NCBI RefSeq assembly: GCF_010500615.1
Contig: NZ_JAAGNX010000001.1
Location: 945,531-1,009,530 of the forward strand
Direction: 5' to 3'
Length of the DNA stretch: 64,000 bases
DNA from: Oceanipulchritudo coccoides
GTDB lineage: Bacteria; Verrucomicrobiota; Verrucomicrobiia; Opitutales; Oceanipulchritudinaceae
Position 1 is the first letter of the stretch. Each line of letters opens with the position of its first letter. Under the pieces are notes generated by a model. That model ran no database searches, was not told the DNA's origin, and saw only the letters and a program-made list of their open reading frames with translations. Positions 17,009-24,996 of this stretch are shown piece after piece. The position numbers and the translations under genes are program-made.

Positions 17009-19615
17009 TTACCGGAACGCGTAGAGGTATCCGTCCGTGCAGAGCAGGTAGGCCATATCTCCGGAAATTGCTGGAATCGTTTCCTCAAGAATACCACCAA
17101 TTCTGGTGCGCCAGATAATCCTTGGTGTTCCGTCAGGATTGCCGGCGACATCGAGACAGGTCACGAAACGCTCGGTCGAGGAGCCACAGATGACGGTATT
17201 TTCCGTGCAGGAAGACCCGGTCCATCCACCCGCACCCGTGTAGTGCCAAAGTTCCTCTCCAGTCGAATTATCGATACAATAGAGCGTCGCTCCTAAAGCA
17301 GCTCCGTCGTGGTCAATTGAAGTTGAGACAAAGGTTCGATTTCCCGAGTTGGAGGGAGTGGCATTCATGACCGTATTACCGAGGTGTTTCCGGGGATCCG
17401 AAAAGCCCCAAAGCTTCTTGGCTGTATTCTTGTCCAAACCACACAACTCACGATTGGTACGGCAAATGAACATGCCCTGCCAAAGGACTCCTGCCGCCGA
17501 GTCGGGCAACCCTCCAAACGAGGAATATGCCCAGTCGAGCAATCCTGTTTCCTTGTTGAGTGCATAGTAACTGCCATCCCACGAACCGGTGTAGACCCGC
17601 TTGTCATCGACTGCCGGGGCAGGGTAGATGCCGCCATTGGTCTGGTGAGTCCAGAGGCGTTTTCCGGTATCGGGTTCAAGGGCGATGATATCGCCTTCTA
17701 CGGTTCCCGTGAAGACCTTAGCCCCATCAGGCATACAGGAGGTCCACACCCAGCCAACCTTGCTTGACCAGACAGGATCCCCGGTCTTGGCATCTACACA
17801 GTACATTTCGCGGTTGCCGCCTTGCTGACCGAAGTAGACCCGACCGTTCTGTACCCCTGGCGCCCCGGACACTTGTCCTGAAGTTTCAAAACGCCAGATT
17901 TCCTCGCCGGTCAGCGAGTCCATTGCAAAGACAAAGCGTGATGGACTGCCAATATAAACAATGCCATCGGCGACTGTTGGCGGGCTTTGAAAATCGCCAC
18001 CACCCGCAACGATATCAGCGAGGATCCTTTCTCCGTTTTCGTATGAGCACTCGATCAGGCTCTGTTTCCATTGGATATCTCCGGTAAGGGGATTTAATGA
18101 GTAGAGATACAGCTCGGAACTGCTGGCCAGAATACCATTTTCGTTGCCCGCGAGGTCCGCAAATAGCTGGTGGTGTCCGGTCCCTTTGCTCCAAAGTTTT
18201 TCGAATCCATTTTTGTCAAAAGCCAGTGCCGTAACGTTCCCGCTGAGCGTTGCGAAATAAAGGCGGTTCTCCAAGACCAAGGGCTTTGACCGGATCCAGT
18301 CGTCTGAGGTTGCTTTCCAGAGAAGTTGACCGGTAGCGAGATCAACGCAATAGAGCTCATTTGTTGCGGAACCAATGAAAACCTTGCCGTTGTGGATAAC
18401 CGGACTGGAGAACAGTTGGAAAGCACGGGCATTACCCTCGTTGAGTTGGGTGCGCCAAATCTCCGTACCGCTTGACCGGTCCAATGCGACTAGAAATCCC
18501 GACTCTGTGGTGGTTACCACCGTGTTGGCGTCCACCGCGGGCGTTGTGCGGATCGGGGATCCGGCATTGAAAACCCAATGAATACGGTTCCCGCCCTCCA
18601 AATTGAGAGCGTACAGGAGTCCCTTATTCGTGCCCGCAAATATCAGCTCTTCATGCAGAACAAGTTCCCCGAACAATTGACCGACCCTGAACTCCCACCA
18701 GCGCTGTCCATTGTTTCTTTTGACGACTACGGTATCCTGGAGAATGGTTGTAGGTGGTTTCTTCTTGAGGTCCAAGCGACCGGAAGGGTAGACAATATAT
18801 TGTTCGTTTCCCGTTACAGAAGTAGTTCCCCTGCGATAATCGATCCGGCCAGCATCGACTTGATTCAATACCTTCCCGCTTTCCTTATCGATCTGGAAAA
18901 TGTGCCTTACTGGATCCGTGAACTCCCAGCTTCCGCTGGTTGCCCGCATGACTATCCGGTCATTGAGGACAAGAACATTCGAGGCCCCTCTCGGCGTTGA
19001 ATACATCTGCAGGCCATCCTGTGTGGTCTTCCAGGTCACGTCACCGGTGGCCTCATCCAGACAGTATAAAAGGGACCGCATCCCCGGAGAGGTGATATAA
19101 ACGCGCCCATTCTCCACTGAGGGGGAAGCATACCATGAATGCCCATTTGGAAATTTCCAGGCAATCTCACCCGTCATTGGGCCCGGGTCGGGGGAGAGAC
19201 CGGACTGCATTTGGCTGCCCCCGAACACCGGCCACCCGGTTGGGTTTGAAAAAGGCGCACTCTCCGGCCCCCGAATTTCCTGAATAAAAACCGGTTCATC
19301 CTGAAGGGCCTCCATTTTTCCGTAAGCCTTGTCCAGCACAGGGTAGTTTTCCGGGTGAACCGGACCCCACTTGGCGAGCACGTATCCCTCTTCGTGCAGG
19401 CTCTGCAAATCGACTCCACGGTTGATCATGTGCCGAATCCATGAAAAGAGGACTGATTGCCGATGGATGGCATTCCCTGCGTGGGTCGGCGTCTCCAAGA
19501 CACTTTGCCTTGTCGAATCGATCTCTTCAACACCGGTGTTCTGGAAGCCGTGCAAGCAAGGTGATGCGGCCAACGATCCGAGGACAAACAGGGACAGGTA
19601 ACGCTTTAACTTCAA
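17009..19615 (-). CDS. Secreted PQQ-like beta-propeller repeat protein (paralogue)
   Basis: An 868-aa exported protein that repeats the organisation of the gene at 7478-10183: signal peptide, a helical segment starting VEEIDSTRQSVLETP, then propeller blades such as 'YCVDLATGQLLWKATSDDW', 'FAMDSLTGEEIWRFETSG' and 'YCVDAKTGDPVWSSK'. The two proteins align along their length, including the linker 'GPMTGEIAWKFPNGHSWYASP'-type segment. Co-transcription with GH92 upstream (46 bp gap) and GH2 downstream (17 bp gap) ties it to glycan degradation. Whether it binds quinone, glycan or protein cannot be decided from sequence. Confidence 0.8.
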   Translation of the reverse strand: MKLKRYLSLFVLGSLAASPCLHGFQNTGVEEIDSTRQSVLETPTHAGNAIHRQSVLFSWIRHMINRGVDLQSLHEEGYVLAKWGPVHPENYPVLDKAYGKMEALQDEPVFIQEIRGPESAPFSNPTGWPVFGGSQMQSGLSPDPGPMTGEIAWKFPNGHSWYASPSVENGRVYITSPGMRSLLYCLDEATGDVTWKTTQDGLQMYSTPRGASNVLVLNDRIVMRATSGSWEFTDPVRHIFQIDKESGKVLNQVDAGRIDYRRGTTSVTGNEQYIVYPSGRLDLKKKPPTTILQDTVVVKRNNGQRWWEFRVGQLFGELVLHEELIFAGTNKGLLYALNLEGGNRIHWVFNAGSPIRTTPAVDANTVVTTTESGFLVALDRSSGTEIWRTQLNEGNARAFQLFSSPVIHNGKVFIGSATNELYCVDLATGQLLWKATSDDWIRSKPLVLENRLYFATLSGNVTALAFDKNGFEKLWSKGTGHHQLFADLAGNENGILASSSELYLYSLNPLTGDIQWKQSLIECSYENGERILADIVAGGGDFQSPPTVADGIVYIGSPSRFVFAMDSLTGEEIWRFETSGQVSGAPGVQNGRVYFGQQGGNREMYCVDAKTGDPVWSSKVGWVWTSCMPDGAKVFTGTVEGDIIALEPDTGKRLWTHQTNGGIYPAPAVDDKRVYTGSWDGSYYALNKETGLLDWAYSSFGGLPDSAAGVLWQGMFICRTNRELCGLDKNTAKKLWGFSDPRKHLGNTVMNATPSNSGNRTFVSTSIDHDGAALGATLYCIDNSTGEELWHYTGAGGWTGSSCTENTVICGSSTERFVTCLDVAGNPDGTPRIIWRTRIGGILEETIPAISGDMAYLLCTDGYLYAFR

Positions 19616-19661
19616 GAGGATTCAGTGGGGTAAGGAATTATAGACTAACTGTGTATTATAT

Positions 19662-21989
19662 TTAAATTTTCCCACTCGCGAACGGAACCAGATCTGATCC
19701 AGCACCCCAGTTGCTTGGCTCCGGCCCCATTTCAAATTCCAGCGAACCGCCGTTCATAATGGAATCGTGAGTGATCCATACATTCTTCAATGGATTCCCA
19801 TTCAAGCGCACTGACTGGATATAGATATTCTGTTCGGATAAACCATTTGCCGTTATTTCAAACTGCTTCCCATTCTCCAGGTTAATTGTGAAGCCCGGGA
19901 GGAGAGGGGATCCGATAACATAAATTCCACCACACGGATTGACGGGATAGAAGCCCATGGCACTCATGACATACCAGGCGGACATCTGCCCAGCGTCCTC
20001 GTTGCCAATCAGACCTTCCGGGGTCGGATGGTAGAACCGATTCGCAATGTCATGGATCCTTTCCTGGGCTTTCCATGGCTGGCCAACGTAGTTGTACAGA
20101 TAGGCCACGTGATGACACGGCTCGTTGCCGTGTGCGTAGTCGCCAATCAACCCGGACACATCGCCGACTGCAGTACCATCATCATTTGGGGGCAGCGTAA
20201 ACAAGGTATCCAGTTTCCGGCTGAATTCCTCGGGGCCGCCAATAAGATCAATCAAGCCATATACATCGTGGGGCACAAAGAAGAGATATTGCCAGGCATT
20301 TCCTTCCGTAAATTCGCGATCATTGTGATCCTCCCGGTGGTATGCTCGCGGGGAGAATGGCTCAAAGAAGTTGCCATTCTCCAGTTTTCCGCGGAAGAAA
20401 CCGGTTTTGGAATCCCAGACATTCCGGTAATTTTGTCCCCTCGACTGGTATTCCTTCGCGACTTTCACATTGCCCATGGTCTCCGCCATCAGGCTGACGG
20501 TCCAATCGTCATAAGCATGCTCAAGCGTAATTGAAGTCCCGGCCGGGGTCAGCTCGTCTGGAAAATATCCAAGCCTGAGGTAGTGCTGTTGTCCATACCA
20601 CTGGGGGTAGTTCCTGAATTTCAAGCGTGGCGCTCCCGGTTGTGTGGTTGTCTCCAGAACAGCTTTCAGGACCACTTCGTCCGGTGCATCGACAAGCCCC
20701 TTGTGCCATGCGTCGACAATCACTGGCACCGCGTGGTAACCAATCATGCAGAAATTCTCGTTATGGTGCATCGACCAGGACGGGAGCATGTTGAAGGCGC
20801 TCTGGGACTGGTGTGCGAGCATTGAGGCGATGAAATCCTTGGTTCGTTCCTGCTGTATGATTGTGAACAAGGGATGCACGGCCCGGAATGTATCCCAAAG
20901 CGAGAACACGGTATGGTTTGTGTAACCCTCCGCCTTGTGGATTTCCTTGTCGATCCCCCGGTATTCCCCATTCACATCCTCACTAATATCCGGATGGATC
21001 ATGGTATGGTATAAGGCCGAATAAAATATCTCCAATTCCCTATCAGGACCACTGGCTTCGATCTTGCCAAGTTCGGCTGCCCATTCTTCCCCCGCGGCCT
21101 GCCGGATCTTCTCAAAATCCCAGTGCGGTAATTCAGTTTCTAGATTTTCACGGGCATTCCGCATGGATACCGGCGAGACGGAAATTTTTGCCAGAAGAGG
21201 CTTGTCCGAATTTTCAGCAAATTGAAACACTGCGACCATTTTCGATGAGGCCTGTTCAGGAATGTTAGGATAATCCAATTTGCGTATCCTGTCATGTATA
21301 TTGTGGCCCGTCATTGGTTCGGAGAACTTCAAACAGAAATAAATGAACCGGCTCTTGGCCCACCAGGTATCGGTGATCCGGTAGCCCGTCACCGTGTAAG
21401 GATCGTGGACCCGCAGGTAGGCATGCTTGACTGAGTTTGGTACTCCAATGTGATGCTCCATATCCATCACCACCTGTCGCTGCTTCCCTTCAGGATAGGT
21501 GTACCTGTGCAGAGCTACGCGCGTGGTCGCCGTGAGCTCAACATTGATGTCATAATCGGTGAGTCGGACTTGATAATAACCGGGATTGGCGGTTTCATCA
21601 TCATGGGAGAAGCGCGAACGGTAACCGGTTTCCGGTTGTTCCTCTTTTCCCGGTTCGAGTTGTATTTGGCCCACCGTCGGCATGAGCATGAAGTCACCCA
21701 GTTCGATGAGTCCCGTTCCGCTCAGGTGAGTTTGGCTGAACCCCATGATCGTCGGCTTGTCGTAATGGTATCCGGAGGCCGCATGCCATCCCATGACCGA
21801 GCAGTCCGGTCCCGGGGCCACTGCCCCGTAGGGAAGCGTCGCCGCGGGGAAGGTGTGCCCATGATAGCCCGTACCAATAAACAAGTTGGCATGGTCCACA
21901 CCGTTTGAAGCCTGAGACAATTGGGCCCCGATTACTACCGGCAGGATTCCCAGACAGAAATTAATTCGTTTCAGACTTCGCAGTGGCAT
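19662..21989 (-). CDS. GH92 family alpha-mannosidase
   Basis: A 775-aa secreted, calcium-dependent exo-alpha-mannosidase by family. Signal peptide to about residue 28 (QLSQA), then the GH92 hallmarks: HANLFIGTGYHGHTFPAATL, PYGAVAPGPD, SGYHYDKPTIMGFSQTHLSG with TG following, a central LWDTFRAVHPLFTI, and near the C-terminus GNEPCHHVAYLYNYVGQPWK and GNEDAGQMSAWYVMSAMGFY. Length is normal. It is the first gene of a four-gene minus-strand operon. A near-match to the AAACGTTT operator (AAAGGTTT) lies 20 bp upstream of its start codon. Confidence 0.92.
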   Translation of the reverse strand: MPLRSLKRINFCLGILPVVIGAQLSQASNGVDHANLFIGTGYHGHTFPAATLPYGAVAPGPDCSVMGWHAASGYHYDKPTIMGFSQTHLSGTGLIELGDFMLMPTVGQIQLEPGKEEQPETGYRSRFSHDDETANPGYYQVRLTDYDINVELTATTRVALHRYTYPEGKQRQVVMDMEHHIGVPNSVKHAYLRVHDPYTVTGYRITDTWWAKSRFIYFCLKFSEPMTGHNIHDRIRKLDYPNIPEQASSKMVAVFQFAENSDKPLLAKISVSPVSMRNARENLETELPHWDFEKIRQAAGEEWAAELGKIEASGPDRELEIFYSALYHTMIHPDISEDVNGEYRGIDKEIHKAEGYTNHTVFSLWDTFRAVHPLFTIIQQERTKDFIASMLAHQSQSAFNMLPSWSMHHNENFCMIGYHAVPVIVDAWHKGLVDAPDEVVLKAVLETTTQPGAPRLKFRNYPQWYGQQHYLRLGYFPDELTPAGTSITLEHAYDDWTVSLMAETMGNVKVAKEYQSRGQNYRNVWDSKTGFFRGKLENGNFFEPFSPRAYHREDHNDREFTEGNAWQYLFFVPHDVYGLIDLIGGPEEFSRKLDTLFTLPPNDDGTAVGDVSGLIGDYAHGNEPCHHVAYLYNYVGQPWKAQERIHDIANRFYHPTPEGLIGNEDAGQMSAWYVMSAMGFYPVNPCGGIYVIGSPLLPGFTINLENGKQFEITANGLSEQNIYIQSVRLNGNPLKNVWITHDSIMNGGSLEFEMGPEPSNWGAGSDLVPFASGKI

Positions 21990-22006
21990 TTTGTGCTATT
22001 GTGGAA

Positions 22007-22020
22007 TGAAAGGTTTAACC
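22007..22020 (-). promoter_or_regulatory. Degenerate operator-like site upstream of GH92 operon
   Basis: TGAAAGGTTTAACC differs from the AAACGTTT core by one base (AAAGGTTT, 22009-22016) and keeps the TTTAAC flank seen at the exact sites. It lies 20 bp upstream of the GH92 start at 21989. Its link to the other sites is an inference. Confidence 0.35.
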
Positions 22021-22135
22021 CGTATGGCTAAACTTGGTCTGCCTGGTCGAGAGTTGCAAAAATATGTGGTTCTCTTGGGAAATCTTTCTGTCAATCGGAC
22101 ACTCCTGAAAGTATTGCAAAACTGTCGGGAGTCAT

Positions 22136-22167
22136 AAAAAAAGCCGCACAGGAATTGTGTGCGGCTT
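22136..22167 (-). terminator. Intrinsic terminator of the PEP-CTERM gene
   Basis: A perfect 10-bp stem AAGCCGCACA / TGTGCGGCTT with a 7-base loop. On the minus strand it is followed by seven T residues, a textbook rho-independent terminator 33 bp after the stop codon at 22200. Confidence 0.9.
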
Positions 22168-22199
22168 GGAAATAAACCTTGTTTGGCCGAAGAGACCTC

Positions 22200-22982
22200 T
22201 TAACGTTGCCTGCGCCGCCAGACGACAAAACCAAATGTGGCAATTGCCGCCATCAACGCATAAGTGGAGGGTTCGGGGACCGCTGACACGGAGAATTCAA
22301 AACCACTCAGGCCAGCACCTCCGGCGTTTCCGGTAATTGTGCGGAACGTCATGTCTTCACCGGCAGAAAGGGAGATGCCGATTCCAGAGATAGTGCCTGA
22401 TGTGGATGTGTTGGGTATCAACTGCTCGATAACCGTGCCACTTGTGTCCTCCACCCCGAAAGAGGATCCTCCATTCGCAAGGCGTCTACCATACGAGAAA
22501 TTGGCCAAATCCAGGGAGAATCCAGTGACCGCGGTTGCCGTTCCCGATACGGAGAATGTGACAAATTCACCACTTTCCAGTGCTGTGGCATTGCCTTCTC
22601 CTTGCGTTACTAAGACAGCGCCAGAACCGGCATTATCGTACGACGGAAAATTAAGGCTTGGGGCAGCGGATCCTGAAAAGGTCAGTGTGAAGGAGGTATT
22701 GTATAGAGCCGCGGCGGTCGTCGTTCCCGCGGTCGCATTATCTACTTGATTCCATCTCGCGGGAGAGGCTGCACCACCACCACTCCCAAGCGCAACCGCG
22801 TCGAGCGCTATATTGCCGGACCCATCAATCGTGAAGTTGAGGGCTAGTGAGGCCGCACCAGCGGCGGCAAAACTTTGTGCGTCGGGGCTCAGGTCCACGT
22901 CGAAATTGACGACAATTTGGGCGTAGGAGGATATGGTGGATAGCAAGCTACCAACCAGTAGGAGTTGTTTTATATTATTCAT
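22200..22982 (-). CDS. PEP-CTERM-anchored secreted beta-rich protein
   Basis: A 260-aa protein with an N-terminal signal peptide (to about SYA), a beta-rich body and a C-terminal sorting signal: VPEPSTYALMAAIATFGFVV then WRRRQR, that is PEP motif, hydrophobic stretch and basic tail, as processed by exosortase. The body shows the features of a domain shared with proteins at 49.1-59.3 kb: 'LNFTIDGSGNIALD' near the start and GGAGLSGFEFSVSAV at the end. Function is unknown; a surface or matrix-associated glycan-binding role is a guess. An AAACGTTT site lies 32 bp upstream of the start and a strong terminator follows, so it is a single-gene unit. Confidence 0.85.
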   Translation of the reverse strand: MNNIKQLLLVGSLLSTISSYAQIVVNFDVDLSPDAQSFAAAGAASLALNFTIDGSGNIALDAVALGSGGGAASPARWNQVDNATAGTTTAAALYNTSFTLTFSGSAAPSLNFPSYDNAGSGAVLVTQGEGNATALESGEFVTFSVSGTATAVTGFSLDLANFSYGRRLANGGSSFGVEDTSGTVIEQLIPNTSTSGTISGIGISLSAGEDMTFRTITGNAGGAGLSGFEFSVSAVPEPSTYALMAAIATFGFVVWRRRQR

Positions 22983-23011
22983 GGGTAGTGGCCAAAATAT
23001 CTAATGTGCGG

Positions 23012-23024
23012 TTAAACGTTTTTC
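23012..23024 (-). promoter_or_regulatory. LacI-type operator site upstream of the PEP-CTERM gene
   Basis: AAACGTTT core at 23014-23021; on the minus strand it reads GAAAAACGTTTAAC, close to the sites at 23482 and 42614. A -35-like TTGCCT lies at 23045-23040, 16-17 bp before an A-rich -10 region inside the site. Confidence 0.55.
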
Positions 23025-23182
23025 TGGCAGATGGGATGAAGGCAAGAAAAAAATGGAAAACCACCGAATATTTAGTTTATAAACGTGTGGATTCACGCCT
23101 GCAGCTTTGCCGAGCAAGAGTGCATTTGATTAAGCCCTTGCCGATGAAAAGAGGGGAAAAGTGGATGACTGCGGCTGATTTA

Positions 23183-23445
23183 CTAAAATGGGCTTAGTTT
23201 TTTTTGGGGGGGGGAGCTGCGGAGAATTATTGTAAAGTAGCGGGAATTGTTGTCCGAGTCGAGGCGATGATCCTGTCGTGCCATTAATTCATTCAAAGCA
23301 GGAGTCGCCTTCAGTTTGAGGTTGTCCGACTCTGCGTAATCTCCCTCAAACGACGACTCAATCCTCCGGGGAAAAAGCATCGACGATCCGACCTTCCTTA
23401 TCTCTCAAGGCAACTTCCCCATTATTCATGGAGATCCAGAGTAAC
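23183..23445 (-). pseudogene. Decayed 3' end of a lamin-tail-domain protein gene (paralogue of 29985-31772)
   Basis: The translated minus strand matches the C-terminus of the GH99-like/LTD protein at 29985-31772: MNNGEVALRDKEGRIVDAFS against MNNGQIALRDQEGRIVDAFS, then ESSFEGDYAESDNLK against ESSFDGDYVEKDNFK. The two parts are in different frames because the DNA between the shared blocks TCAAACGACGACTC and GCATCGACGAT carries one extra base here (around 23360-23375). Similarity stops abruptly near 23445, so the 5' nine-tenths of the gene is missing. The end of the fragment runs into T8 and G9 homopolymers (23198-23214). Clearly non-functional. Confidence 0.85.
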
Positions 23446-23480
23446 CCAGTCATGAAAGGTGGCATATTCCACCAACAAGT

Positions 23481-23492
23481 AAAACGTTTAAC
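23481..23492 (+). promoter_or_regulatory. LacI-type operator site upstream of the permease operon
   Basis: GTAAAACGTTTAAC with its core at 23482-23489, identical over 14 bases to the site at 42611-42624. It lies 112 bp before the permease ATG and just beyond the end of the lamin-tail pseudogene. No clear -35/-10 pair was identified. Confidence 0.55.
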
Positions 23493-23601
23493 TTGATTTT
23501 TCCGGAGTTCTGAGGTTCGCTCGTCCAGTATATCAATTAGAATATCCGCCTCTTCGGCGGAGCAAGAACCAACCCCTTTTCCCGGCAGATTGAACCGAAG
23601 C

Positions 23602-24936
23602 ATGAGAAAATCGAAGAATCCGTATCTGGCCGCCTTTATAATCGTCACGAGCCTGTTTTTCATCTGGGGCTTCATCACGGTTCTGGTGGACGCCTTGATC
23701 CCGAGGCTCCGGGATGTGTTCACGCTGACCTATTTCCAGGCGGGGCTGGTTCAGGTAGCGTTTTTCGGAGCGTATTTCACGGTTTCGCTTCCCGGTGGAT
23801 CGATCATTTCCAAGGTGGGCTACAAGCGAGGTATTGTTATCGGACTGTCCGTGATGGCCATTGGTTGCCTTGCTTTTCTTCCGGCGGCCTCCCTGCGCAT
23901 ATTTCCGCTTTTCCTTCTCGCCCTTTTTATTCTGGCTGGAGGAATGACGCTGCTGCAAGTGGCCGCGAATCCGTATGTTGTCGCGCTTGGCCCTGAGAAA
24001 ACGGCATCCAGTCGTTTGAATCTATCTCAGGCATTCAATTCCCTCGGTACAGCCATTGCCCCGTTGGTGGCGGCGAGCATGATCCTTGGAACGGAGGTGA
24101 TGGCAGAAACTGAGCAAGCGGCACTTACGCCAGATGCGCTGACGACCTATCGGATCATGGAAGCGGAGGCCGTCCGCGCCCCGTTTTTAGCCTTGGGCCT
24201 GATTCTGCTTGTTGTCGCTGTTGGGTTTTTGTTCATCCGTCTTCCGGAAGTCAGATCCAGTGTTGAAGCAAGCGAGCAGAGAGGGTATGGATTTGTTCTT
24301 CAGCATAGAGGGTTGATGCTGGGTGCACTTGGAATATTTGTTTATGTTGGGGCGGAAGTCACGATTGGCAGTTATATCGTAAATTACTTTCTTCACATGG
24401 ACATACCGGCACTGGTCCAGTCGTCAGGCGGGCGTGTCACAGGCTGGATCGAGACCCTCGCGAACCGGTCGATAGAGGAGCTGAATCCTTCGCGCATTGC
24501 CGGCACCTTTGTTGCCTTTTATTGGACCGGTGCGATGATCGGGCGGTTCATTGGGGCGGGACTTTCCCGCATCATCCCTCCCTCGATCCTGCTCGGGGTT
24601 TATGCGGTTATTGCGGCCCTGCTGTGTGTCGTCAGCGCCACTTCCGGGGGCTTCGTCGCCGTGTGGAGCCTGTTGGCAATCGGGTTGTTCAACTCGATCA
24701 TGTTCCCCACAATCTTCAGCTTGGCCACAAACAGTCTTCCCCACAGTCGCTCGCAGGGCTCGGGGGTTTTGTGTGCAGCAATTGTTGGCGGGGCGGTCTT
24801 TCCGCCTCTATTTGGTCTGTTTGCCGATAACATTGGCTTTGTCTTCGCCTTTATTGTTCCAGCATTGTGCTACGGCTACATCGCGTTTTATGGCTTCACG
24901 CGGAGCTCCGGTAACCAATTACAAACCCAATCATAA
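23602..24936 (+). CDS. FucP/GluP-type MFS sugar permease
   Basis: A 444-aa inner-membrane proton-coupled sugar transporter of the fucose/glucose/galactose permease group. Twelve hydrophobic segments are apparent. Signature stretches are FFIWGFITVLVDALIPRLRD near the N-terminus, LQVAANPYVVALGPEKTASS and RLNLSQAFNSLGTAIAPLVA. ATG 23602 is chosen; an in-frame TTG at 23590 would add four residues and neither has a good ribosome site. It heads the operon permease - GH2 (60 bp gap) - GH92 (77 bp gap) and is preceded by an AAACGTTT operator, so it probably imports the monosaccharide released by those enzymes. Fucose, galactose and glucose are all possible. Confidence 0.9.
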   Translation: MRKSKNPYLAAFIIVTSLFFIWGFITVLVDALIPRLRDVFTLTYFQAGLVQVAFFGAYFTVSLPGGSIISKVGYKRGIVIGLSVMAIGCLAFLPAASLRIFPLFLLALFILAGGMTLLQVAANPYVVALGPEKTASSRLNLSQAFNSLGTAIAPLVAASMILGTEVMAETEQAALTPDALTTYRIMEAEAVRAPFLALGLILLVVAVGFLFIRLPEVRSSVEASEQRGYGFVLQHRGLMLGALGIFVYVGAEVTIGSYIVNYFLHMDIPALVQSSGGRVTGWIETLANRSIEELNPSRIAGTFVAFYWTGAMIGRFIGAGLSRIIPPSILLGVYAVIAALLCVVSATSGGFVAVWSLLAIGLFNSIMFPTIFSLATNSLPHSRSQGSGVLCAAIVGGAVFPPLFGLFADNIGFVFAFIVPALCYGYIAFYGFTRSSGNQLQTQS

Positions 24937-24996
24937 TCGAAACCTGACCAGGAAGTCGGGTTATCCTGGATATAATTTTCAACCTACAATATAAGT

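Noticed and set aside
22988-23197. A 69-codon plus-strand open frame
   Set aside because: It overlaps the operator and promoter of the PEP-CTERM gene and its composition looks random; no ribosome site.
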